Shown in pieces: positions 29,060 through 36,498 of a DNA stretch of 64,000 nt. The notes below the pieces were generated by a model that saw only the letters and a program-made list of their open reading frames with translations, searched no databases and was not told the origin of the DNA. Within the stretch, counting starts at the first letter, position 1, and each line of letters starts with the position of its first letter. Made by a program: the position numbers and the translations under genes. Source of the stretch: Paraburkholderia sp. FT54 (lineage in GTDB: Bacteria; Pseudomonadota; Gammaproteobacteria; Burkholderiales; Burkholderiaceae); assembly GCF_031585635.1 (NCBI RefSeq), contig NZ_CP134196.1, positions 620,001-684,000 of the forward strand. Direction: 5' to 3'.

Positions 29060-29520
29060 CGCTGCTCCACAAAATAAGTTGCATCCGGATCGAAGAGGTA
29101 TCCACACCGCCTCTCTCGGGTCCAATCACAAGTCAATTCGAGGCCTCAGGTACGACCTGATCTATGTCTGAAGAGTTTCACGCTCGTCGGGTACGCCATC
29201 TTCGGCCGTTCACTCTGACGGTTCGGTGACACTGCGATTACAAGCGCGTTATCTGGACGCTAGCGCGCTGATTGTCCTGATGGCTATTCTCTGTCACGTA
29301 CTATGTCCGCCGCATTTCCTTACTAACCTGACTGGTTAGCATAACTACGATTCCGGCGGCAGAAATGACAAAAATGTAATCTTTCGGTCATCGCTTGCAT
29401 GAAGTGTGGTTGTGCACAATTGTTCCGCGACATTTGAACTGTCGCAGCCACTCGCGGACCCGGGGACCATTTCGCTCGTCTCTAATCCACCTTCGCTTCA
29501 CCCGCTTTATTCAGCTGATC
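29060..29520. other. Intergenic region between focA-like gene and response regulator
   Basis: About 460 bases between divergent genes, moderately AT-rich around 29300-29390. It must contain both promoters. No repeats, hairpins or small genes stand out. Confidence 0.4.
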
Positions 29521-30180
29521 ATGCGTATTCTTCTAGCCGAATCGGTCGAACGGGATGCAAGGCGACTGTCGTCGATTCTGCGCGCCCAAGGCTATGCCGT
29601 CGACCGCGTCAAGAACGATCGCGAGGCGCAGCTCGCACTCAGCACGGCGCGATATGCGCTGGTCGTCTTGAACATGATGTCGCCTCGCGGGACACGTCTC
29701 GATCTTCTTGGCTGGCTACGGCGCGTCGATCGTGTGGTGCCGGTCTTAACCTTCAAGGAAAGTGACAGCCCCGGCGATTGTGTGCGCGCGCTCGAGGCCG
29801 GCGCCGACGATCATCTGAACAAACCCTTCGACTCGCGCGAACTGGTCGCGCGATGTCGCGCGTTAGTACGTCGCTCTCAGGGGCGCAGTACGGATCAGAT
29901 CCGGCACCGCGAACTGCTTATCGACACGGCGTCGCGCGCGGTGACTTGCGCGGGCGTACCTGTCACCCTTTCGGGGCGCGAGTGGGCAATCCTGCTTCAG
30001 CTTGTTGCCTATCGCGGCATACCTCAGTCGTCGTCGACGCTGGAGGACTGCATCTATGGGTGGAAAGAGGAAGTAGAGAGCAATGCAATCCAGGTTCACA
30101 TCTCGAACCTTCGCAGGAAGCTCGGCGCGAATACGATAGAAACGGTGCGAAGAGTTGGATATGTCATCAGAGACGAGTAG
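29521..30180 (+). CDS. OmpR-type response regulator lacking the phospho-acceptor Asp
   Basis: 219 residues: receiver (1-115) and winged-helix output domain (125-219; AIQVHISNLRRKLG, IETVRRVGYVI). Key receiver residues are changed: the phospho-acceptor site is Asn51 (VVLNMMSP) and the acidic pair at 7-8 is Glu-Ser. The signalling Lys is retained in LNKPF. Such regulators act without phosphorylation, often through dimerisation or a ligand. There is no histidine kinase gene beside it. The start at 29521 (MRILLAES) is chosen since the upstream in-frame part from 29395 does not resemble a receiver. Confidence 0.88.
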   Translation: MRILLAESVERDARRLSSILRAQGYAVDRVKNDREAQLALSTARYALVVLNMMSPRGTRLDLLGWLRRVDRVVPVLTFKESDSPGDCVRALEAGADDHLNKPFDSRELVARCRALVRRSQGRSTDQIRHRELLIDTASRAVTCAGVPVTLSGREWAILLQLVAYRGIPQSSSTLEDCIYGWKEEVESNAIQVHISNLRRKLGANTIETVRRVGYVIRDE

Positions 30181-30291
30181 GGCAGAAGTGAAGTCTAAAC
30201 CGCAATCGAGTGCCATCGCGCAGCTACGCGAGACACGCAGCTGCGGCCACCAATCAATGTTTCAACTCTCTGTATTTTTTCGAGCAAACTC

Positions 30292-31314
30292 ATGAGGATT
30301 CGCTTTCGCCTGCTGGTCGCCGCCGGCCTTTGCATGGCATCGACCGCATTCGCGGCAGAACGCGCCACCGCTCCACTCGTACCTGTTTCCACCACGCCGT
30401 TGCCCAACGTGCCCGGAGGCGACTTCGATCATTTCGCAGTCGATCTGTCCCGCTCGCGTCTTTACGTGTCGGCAGAAGCGTATGGCTCCATCGAAGTGTT
30501 CAGCTTGCCCGATGGGGCGCACATCGCGAGTATCAGGACGGTTGCCAAAGCGCCGCACAAAATTCTGCTGGCAAACGGAGGCAAGGAACTACTGATAGCC
30601 GACGCAGGCGACGCGGCGCTCAAGGTAGTCGACACGACGCGCTTCAAGGTCAGGAAAACCATCGCACTCGCGCCGCAACCCGACTCCGGTATTGCAGACC
30701 GTAAAAGCGGCATCTTTTATATCGGCAACGGCGGTGCGCAGTCACATCAGGATCATGCCTACATCAGTCTGATTTCGCTTGCCAACCATTCCGTAAAGGG
30801 CCGGATCGACGTGCCCGCCGGTCAATTGAAAGCCATGGTCATCGATCCGGCGACGCAGCGCCTGTTCGTCAACATGCGCGACAAAAACGAAGTCGGCGTG
30901 ATCGACTTGCGTACGCGCAAATTGACGGCCACCTGGCATGTTCCCGGCCCGAGCCGAAATTCGGCCATGGCCTTCGACCCGAAGAGCGGGCGCCTGTTTA
31001 TCGGTTCGCGCGACCCCGGCAAGCTGTTCGTGATGAATGCGAGCGACGGCTCGATCATCCAGTCGCTCGACATCGTCAACACGTCGGACGACATGACTGT
31101 CGACGCGGCCCATCGTCACCTGTACATCACAGGCTCGACCGGCCTGGATGTCGTCGACCCCGTCGGGCCGGATCAATACGCGGTCAAACAGCATCTCGAC
31201 ACGCTCGGCGGGAAGACTTCGGTCTACGTTCCGTCGCTCCAACGGCTGTATGTCGTTCATACGAAGGGCCCCGCTGCGGCGATGGCGGGACTGCAGGTAT
31301 TCAGTGTGCGCTGA
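30292..31314 (+). CDS. Exported YVTN-type beta-propeller protein
   Basis: 340 residues with a Sec signal (RLLVAAGLCMASTAFAAE) and repeated blades such as DFDHFAVDLSRSRLYVSAEA and NSAMAFDPKSGRLFIGSRD, characteristic of YncE-like seven-bladed propellers. These are periplasmic, often metal- or surface-associated, and usually lack a known catalytic role. It follows the atypical response regulator by 112 bases on the same strand and may be its target or cotranscribed partner. Confidence 0.8.
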   Translation: MRIRFRLLVAAGLCMASTAFAAERATAPLVPVSTTPLPNVPGGDFDHFAVDLSRSRLYVSAEAYGSIEVFSLPDGAHIASIRTVAKAPHKILLANGGKELLIADAGDAALKVVDTTRFKVRKTIALAPQPDSGIADRKSGIFYIGNGGAQSHQDHAYISLISLANHSVKGRIDVPAGQLKAMVIDPATQRLFVNMRDKNEVGVIDLRTRKLTATWHVPGPSRNSAMAFDPKSGRLFIGSRDPGKLFVMNASDGSIIQSLDIVNTSDDMTVDAAHRHLYITGSTGLDVVDPVGPDQYAVKQHLDTLGGKTSVYVPSLQRLYVVHTKGPAAAMAGLQVFSVR

Positions 31315-31700
31315 GGCGCGAAGTCGCTCTGCCGGAGCTGGGCCTGCCAGTGCGGGAACTTCGATACCGACTTCGCCTCGCATAGAAAAAGTATCTGACG
31401 GCAAATCGAAAAAGATTAAGTGAGTCAAATTCCATTTCGAATTGAATCCTGGGCCTGCTTCGAATAGGTCTAAATCAGGAAAATAACAATCCTGTAATCT
31501 GCCGGACGGCTTTGGGTAACGAAGCCGCCGCTATGCTGAGAACTAACCTCCCGCAGTCAGGCGCGTACGTAGCGATGCGGTTCCTGCCCTCGCGTGGAGT
31601 TCGTTGTCCAGCAGATGGAGTGCCCACCTATGGTTTCTCGCCCCTCCACACCGCCGTATTGCGCCCGACGCCTGTCACCCGGTGCGCGCCGGAGAACACG
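31315..31700. other. Intergenic region upstream of LysR gene
   Basis: About 385 bases. The part around 31400-31500 is AT-rich and probably holds the promoter of the LysR gene. An in-frame extension of the LysR frame reaches 31512 but has no LysR similarity. Nothing else is recognisable. Confidence 0.35.
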
Positions 31701-32684
31701 ATGAACCAGTTGGCGTCGATACGCATCTTCGCCAAAGTCGCGGAGTACCTGAATTTTGCCGAAGCCGCCAAGCAATTGGGCATTTCCAATTCGGTGGTCA
31801 CGCGCAGTGTCGCGACGCTCGAGGAACACCTGGGCGTTCGGCTGGTCAACCGCACGACGCGGCGCGTATCGTTGACGGCGACGGGCCAACTGTATTGGAA
31901 GCGCTGCATCGAAGTGATCAGGCAGCTCGATGACATGGACGAATTCATCGCCTCTGCGGTGGGACAGCCGGCCGGTTCGTTGCGCATAGCGGCGTCGTCG
32001 CTGTACGCGAGCACGGATCTGCCGGGGGTGCTGGCCGCTTATCGCGCGCAGCAACCTCGCATGAGTTTCGACCTGACCGTGTTCGACAATATGAGCGACG
32101 TAGCGGCCAGTGAATTCGATGTCTGTTTCAGTATGGAACGGCGCCTGCGTGATTCGTCCATGGTGTGTCGGCCGCTCGCGCAAACACGCGACGTGATTGT
32201 TGCCAGTCCGGACTATCTGGCGCGTTGCCCGGCGCCACGCACGCCGGCCGAACTCGCCTCACACGACGTGCTCATCGCGTCGGATGCGCCAAGCCGTTAC
32301 TGGGAGTTTCGCGACACCCACGGTACACAACGCATCGTCGTGCGGCCGATCATGAGCATACAGAGTCCTCAGGTCGTCAAGCAGGCAGTGCATGCGGGAC
32401 TCGGCATCGCGCGCTTATCACGGTCGTTCGTGCGGAACGAACTGGCCAACGGCAGTTTGCGTGTGTTGCTGGACGACGCACCACTCTGCGGCGACGAACG
32501 TACTGTGTGGCTGCTGTATTCCGGGCAACCTTACATGGCGGTTGCTTTGCGCAGCTTCGTCGATTTCGTTGTGGAGCGCTATCGTCAGAAACCGCGGGAA
32601 AACAAGGCACAAAACGAAGCGGGCGTCGGCTCGGAACAACATCTATTGCGCAATACTGAATTGCTGTCGGGCGGGATTTTGTAG
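31701..32684 (+). CDS. LysR-type transcriptional regulator
   Basis: 327 residues. HTH in MNQLASIRIFAKVAEYLNFA and AAKQLGISNSVVTRSVATLE; substrate-binding domain follows (AGSLRIAASSLYASTDLPGV). The ATG at 31701 has GGAGAA seven bases upstream. The DNA-binding part is of the group that controls aromatic or efflux genes (AaeR/PecT-like). It lies 101 bases upstream of a porin gene on the same strand, which it may control. Confidence 0.88.
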   Translation: MNQLASIRIFAKVAEYLNFAEAAKQLGISNSVVTRSVATLEEHLGVRLVNRTTRRVSLTATGQLYWKRCIEVIRQLDDMDEFIASAVGQPAGSLRIAASSLYASTDLPGVLAAYRAQQPRMSFDLTVFDNMSDVAASEFDVCFSMERRLRDSSMVCRPLAQTRDVIVASPDYLARCPAPRTPAELASHDVLIASDAPSRYWEFRDTHGTQRIVVRPIMSIQSPQVVKQAVHAGLGIARLSRSFVRNELANGSLRVLLDDAPLCGDERTVWLLYSGQPYMAVALRSFVDFVVERYRQKPRENKAQNEAGVGSEQHLLRNTELLSGGIL

Positions 32685-32785
32685 GCCCTAAAGTGCGAGC
32701 ACCCGACGTCGGCTGCGTCTCCACGCTGAGCAATTCGCGTGAGCGACGCACTGGCGCAGTGTTCTTACCATAAGGATCCGCATCG

Positions 32786-33940
32786 ATGAAAAAGCTCCTG
32801 ATTGCCGTAGTTGCCAATGCGGCGCTTGGCTGTTCGTTTATCCCTGTCAGCGCGATGGCGCAAAGCAGCGTCACGCTGTACGGCCTGATCGACGAAGGCC
32901 TGAATTACACCAGCAATACTGGCGGCCATTCGAACATACAGATGGAAAGCGGTTTTGCGCAAGGCAGCCGCTGGGGCCTGAAGGGTTCCGAGGATCTGGG
33001 CGGCGGCACCAAGGCTATCTTCCAGTTGGAAAACGGATTCGACGTCAACTCGGGCGCGCTCGGCCAAGGTGGGAGGATGTTCGGACGTCAGGCCTACGTC
33101 GGCTTAAGCTCGGCGCAATTCGGCACTGTGACGATGGGTCGCCAGTACGACTCTGTCGTCGACTTCCTCGCACCGCTCACGGCGAATGGCAGCTGGGCCG
33201 GCTATCTGTTGTCGCATCCATACGATAACGACAACACCGACAATTCGTTCCGCTTGAACAACAGCGTGAAGTACTTGAGCAATACGTACGGCGGCTTTAC
33301 GTTCGGCGGTCTCTATGGCTTCAGCAACCAGGCAGGCGGCTTCGCGAACAATCGGTCGTATAGCCTCGGCGCGCAATACGTGGGCAGCGCAGTGACGGTG
33401 GCCGCCGCTTATATGCAGATCAACAATCCGGGCGGCACGACAGGTGGTTCGCTCGCAACCGACGACACCAACTTTTTCGCCGGCCGTCAGCAAGTTTGGG
33501 GTGCGGGCATCAACTACACGATCGGACCGACGGTCCTCGGCTTTGTGTATAGCCATACAAGCCTGAACGACGCGACCGGTTCCGTATACGTCGGCAACTT
33601 TGCGAACACCGCGAACAGCCTTAAATTCGACAACTTCGAGCTCAACGCCAAGTATCAATTCACGAAGGCCGCGTATGTCGGCGCGATGTACAACTACACG
33701 ATTGCCCATTTCGACAGCAGTGCAGGAAATTCAAAGCCGAAATACCAGCAATTCGGCTTGATGGCGGACTATAACCTGTCAGTGCGCACTGACGTCTACG
33801 TGCAGGGCATGTACCAGTACGCATCGGGTGGCGGCACCGTGTCGGCTCCGTTGAATACCGCTTATATAACGGGCGCGGATGCTCCGTCGTCGGGCCCGAG
33901 TCAGTTCCTCGCGCGCGTCGCCATCCGTCATACGTTCTAA
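32786..33940 (+). CDS. Trimeric outer-membrane porin (Burkholderia OmpC-type)
   Basis: 384 residues with a signal peptide ending SAMAQ and mature start SSVTLYGLIDEGLNY, the hallmark of Burkholderiales porins. Further landmarks: GSRWGLKGSEDLGGGTKAIF, GRQAYVGLSSAQFGTVTMGR and the C-terminal Phe (RHTF) needed for outer-membrane assembly. It forms a 16-strand general diffusion channel. Confidence 0.95.
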   Translation: MKKLLIAVVANAALGCSFIPVSAMAQSSVTLYGLIDEGLNYTSNTGGHSNIQMESGFAQGSRWGLKGSEDLGGGTKAIFQLENGFDVNSGALGQGGRMFGRQAYVGLSSAQFGTVTMGRQYDSVVDFLAPLTANGSWAGYLLSHPYDNDNTDNSFRLNNSVKYLSNTYGGFTFGGLYGFSNQAGGFANNRSYSLGAQYVGSAVTVAAAYMQINNPGGTTGGSLATDDTNFFAGRQQVWGAGINYTIGPTVLGFVYSHTSLNDATGSVYVGNFANTANSLKFDNFELNAKYQFTKAAYVGAMYNYTIAHFDSSAGNSKPKYQQFGLMADYNLSVRTDVYVQGMYQYASGGGTVSAPLNTAYITGADAPSSGPSQFLARVAIRHTF

Positions 33941-33955
33941 GCGCTGGCACTTTGC

Positions 33956-33984
33956 GGTTATCGGGCAGCGTGTGCCCGATAACC
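33956..33984. terminator. Bidirectional hairpin between porin and DUF4148 gene
   Basis: Perfect 12-base arms GGTTATCGGGCA and TGCCCGATAACC with a 5-base loop lie between the two convergent stops (33940 and 34010). The position and stability suggest a shared terminator, though no U-run follows on either strand. Confidence 0.65.
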
Positions 33985-34009
33985 TGGCGCCACGCACTGC
34001 CCCACTGGA

Positions 34010-34297
34010 TTAGTTCGACGTCGATTCTGAAGGGACGGCTGCCGTGCTGGCGGTCTTCGTCATGCTTGCGCCGTCGGTGCCGTGCCGGACTGCGTAGATC
34101 TCTTTATTACGCGCGATGGCCTCTGCCGACGGCGGATAGTCTTCCTTGGGCGACGGCACGAGACCGTCTGCCTCGGCCTGCACGAGTTGCGCGCGCACCT
34201 CGGCGCGCGTCAGCCCACTAGGGGACGACTGGGCAAAAGCATTGGCGCCGAACGACAGGCTGAGGACGGTGACAGCGAAGGCGGTAAGCAGTTTCAT
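34010..34297 (-). CDS. DUF4148 small exported protein
   Basis: 95 residues beginning MKLLTAFAVTVLSLSFGANA, a Sec signal, then the short DUF4148 region with LTRAEVRAQLVQAEADGLVP and YPPSAEAIARN. The family is abundant in Burkholderia, exported and of unknown function. The start at 34297 has GGAGAAAC upstream on the minus strand. Confidence 0.85.
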   Translation of the reverse strand: MKLLTAFAVTVLSLSFGANAFAQSSPSGLTRAEVRAQLVQAEADGLVPSPKEDYPPSAEAIARNKEIYAVRHGTDGASMTKTASTAAVPSESTSN

Positions 34298-34497
34298 GAT
34301 GTTTCTCCGGTTGGCGAGCGATGAGTGGCTTGAATCACCATGTCCCATTCTTCTCGTTCCGGCTGTCGGCGCGCTGACTCCTGCATTACCGTTTTGTTAA
34401 CTGCGCGAGGCATTGAGTGCCTGGGCGCTGCGAATCGAGCAAAACCGCCGCCGGTCCCGCGCGACGGTTCCATTCCCTTTGATTCAGCCAGGCGTGC

Positions 34498-34794
34498 TCA
34501 GGCCGCCTTGGCTGCGGCCTCCTTGGCTTGCAGGCGTTGCGCCTGCTGGTCGCCCTTTGCTGCTTCCTGAGCGGTTTGCACCGAGGTCTCGGAGGGTTCC
34601 GACATCAATGCGCGCGCCGCGCTGCTGATACTGACCGTGTACGACGACGTACTCGTGCTGGCGCTCGCGCTCGAAGACGACGAAGCGGTTGAACTCGTAC
34701 TCGACGACGGTGTGGCCGCAGAAGAAGCCGGTTTCGACGTAACCGACGAAGCCGACGCCTGCACGGTGCTCTGGCCAACTGCCTGAATGGACAT
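34498..34794 (-). CDS. Serine/alanine-rich small protein
   Basis: 98 residues. The N-terminal 60 are almost only Ser, Ala and Thr, followed by a predicted helix with Gln/Ala/Lys (AQEAAKGDQQAQRLQAKEAA). The ATG is preceded by GGAGATCGAG on the minus strand, a reasonable ribosome binding site. No signal peptide. I do not recognise the family; the composition recalls flagellar or secretion-substrate-like unstructured proteins. Codon bias makes coding likely. Confidence 0.6.
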   Translation of the reverse strand: MSIQAVGQSTVQASASSVTSKPASSAATPSSSTSSTASSSSSASASTSTSSYTVSISSAARALMSEPSETSVQTAQEAAKGDQQAQRLQAKEAAAKAA

Positions 34795-35054
34795 CTCGAT
34801 CTCCCGACATAAAAGGTTTGGACTGCGGTCTGTCTAACGGCCTCAAGATGTAAGGCTTGAGAAGTATATTTTTTGAGTTTTTGGCAGTTCCTAAGCGTTT
34901 CTTAAGGCTTGCGTCGAGACACCGCCCTCGATGCGAACGGCCCCTCAATTTGCCGCCTTCTCAGGAGTTCTTCGTAAGGCTTTCATAAGGTTTCCCGTTG
35001 CATATTCGCCTCACGGAACAAACGCGAGCGCGCCCGCTTGCAGGGCCGAATTCA
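34795..35054. other. Divergent intergenic region
   Basis: 260 bases between the Ser-rich protein and the DUF347 protein. The 34860-34990 part contains AT-rich tracts (a TTTTTTG-type run near 34870) and the short near-repeats TTCCTAAGCGTTTCTTAAGG and TTCTTCGTAAGG/TTTCATAAGG, probably promoter elements. No clear operator. Confidence 0.3.
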
Positions 35055-35873
35055 ATGCCGATCGACGGGAGAACTCACTTGGTTGACACTTCAACTTATC
35101 GTGTCGTGGATTTGTCGATACGCAACAAAGTGCCGGAGGCGACGCTCATTTTCTGGGCGATCAAGATCATGGCGACTACAGTGGGCGAAACCGGCGCCGA
35201 CTATCTTGCCGTGCACGTAGGTCTGGGCACCGCGCTTACGGGCGCGACGATGGCCGCATTGCTGCTCGCCGCATTGGCGATGCAACTTCGCATGCGCATT
35301 TACGTACCATGGATTTACTGGCTGACGGTAGTGCTGGTTAGCGTGGTCGGCACACAGATCACCGATGCACTGACTGACACGTTCGGCGTCAGTCTTTATG
35401 TGAGCACAGTCGTGTTCGCGCTTGCGTTGGCTATCACGTTCGCGCTTTGGTACCGGAGCGAGAAAACGCTATCCATCCGCACCATTGTTACCCGACGCAG
35501 AGAGCTTTTCTATTGGGCGGCCATCCTGTTCACGTTCGCATTGGGGACAGCTGCCGGTGACCTCGCCACGGAGGCGCTGGGGCTGGGCTTCACGATCGGC
35601 ACTGTGGCGTTTGCGGCGTTCATCGCGTTGGTCGCCACCACGCATTACGTTGGCGCAAATGCGGTGCTGACCTTCTGGATTGCCTACATTCTCACGCGGC
35701 CGCTTGGCGCTTCGCTCGGTGATCTGCTGGCACAGTCACGCGCGTACGGCGGTTTGGGACTCGGTACGATCAGTACGAGCTTGCTGTTCCTGTGTGCGAT
35801 CGTCGTGATGGTGATCTTCGCGAGCGCCTCCGAACGGCGAGGCGTGCGCGCTGCCACCTCAAGTGAACACTGA
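35055..35873 (+). CDS. DUF347 (COG4705) integral membrane protein
   Basis: About 272 residues with eight or so membrane helices arranged as DUF347 repeats. The first repeat reads NKVPEATLIFWAIKIMATTV then GETGADYL; the others carry YWLTVVLVSVVGTQITDALT, YWAAILFTFALGTAAGDLAT and TFWIAYILTRPLGASLGDLL. The conserved acidic residue after TT(V/A)G(E/D) and the GxxxxD pairs inside helices suggest ion binding. The family has no settled function that I can cite with confidence; a transporter is likely. The ATG at 35055 is chosen, although a TTG at 34998 also opens the frame. A small exported protein follows after 74 bases. Confidence 0.8.
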   Translation: MPIDGRTHLVDTSTYRVVDLSIRNKVPEATLIFWAIKIMATTVGETGADYLAVHVGLGTALTGATMAALLLAALAMQLRMRIYVPWIYWLTVVLVSVVGTQITDALTDTFGVSLYVSTVVFALALAITFALWYRSEKTLSIRTIVTRRRELFYWAAILFTFALGTAAGDLATEALGLGFTIGTVAFAAFIALVATTHYVGANAVLTFWIAYILTRPLGASLGDLLAQSRAYGGLGLGTISTSLLFLCAIVVMVIFASASERRGVRAATSSEH

Positions 35874-35947
35874 TTTTCTAACTTCCAGCGCGCTACACAC
35901 GTTGTCCTCTTTTCATCGAAAACTGGATCAAACTGACGAGAACAATC

Positions 35948-36370
35948 ATGAATCGACACACTCTGAGCAAGACTGTCATCGCTTCCTTCGTCGCCATTTC
36001 CGCAATCAGCTTTGGGTACTACGAGCCAGGCGGCATCGGTTTTTCGTCGGCTGAAGCTGCCGAGCCCGCCAAGGCGTCGAAGCTCGGCGACCTGTCGTCG
36101 TTTCGCAAGATAGCAACGGACACGGCGGCGTTGGTCAATCAAGGTGATCTCGCGGCAGGCAAGGCGCGGATCAAGGACCTGGAGGTCGCGTGGGATGACG
36201 CCGAACCGTCGCTGAAGCCCCGCGCCGCCGCGGATTGGCACACCGTCGACAAGGCGATCGACCGGGCGCTGAGCGCATTGCGCGCCAGCAGCCCGAACGC
36301 CAGCGACTGCAAACAGGCGCTAGCAGAGCTGATCGCGACGATGGACAGGATCAGCGGTAGGGTCGCGTAG
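35948..36370 (+). CDS. Small exported helical protein paired with DUF347 protein
   Basis: 140 residues with a signal-like N-terminus ([18 protein letters not shown]) and a helical mature part that ends in a Cys-containing helix ([20 protein letters not shown]). It is probably periplasmic. The gene is in the same orientation 74 bases after the DUF347 membrane protein and is followed by a strong terminator, so the two form one operon. The function is unknown; a periplasmic partner of the membrane protein is the simplest guess. Confidence 0.8.
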   Translation: MNRHTLSKTVIASFVAISAISFGYYEPGGIGFSSAEAAEPAKASKLGDLSSFRKIATDTAALVNQGDLAAGKARIKDLEVAWDDAEPSLKPRAAADWHTVDKAIDRALSALRASSPNASDCKQALAELIATMDRISGRVA

Positions 36371-36422
36371 CTGCCGCAAGCGTGGCCAGGTGCCACGATT
36401 GCGTGCAACGGTCATCGTGAAA

Positions 36423-36458
36423 GCGCTCGCGGTGGCATTGCCCGCGAGCGCGTTTTTT
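36423..36458 (+). terminator. Rho-independent terminator
   Basis: Arms GCGCTCGCGG (36423-36432) and CCGCGAGCGC (36442-36451) pair perfectly and are followed by GTTTTTT. It ends the DUF347 operon 53 bases after the last stop. Confidence 0.9.
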
Positions 36459-36498
36459 AGCAGCGGTGGCTCGGCGTTGAAGCGCCGCTTGCTCACGC

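Noticed and set aside
33946..33957. TGGCAC...TTGC resembling a sigma-54 promoter
   Set aside because: The spacing between the two elements is wrong and it overlaps the hairpin between convergent genes.
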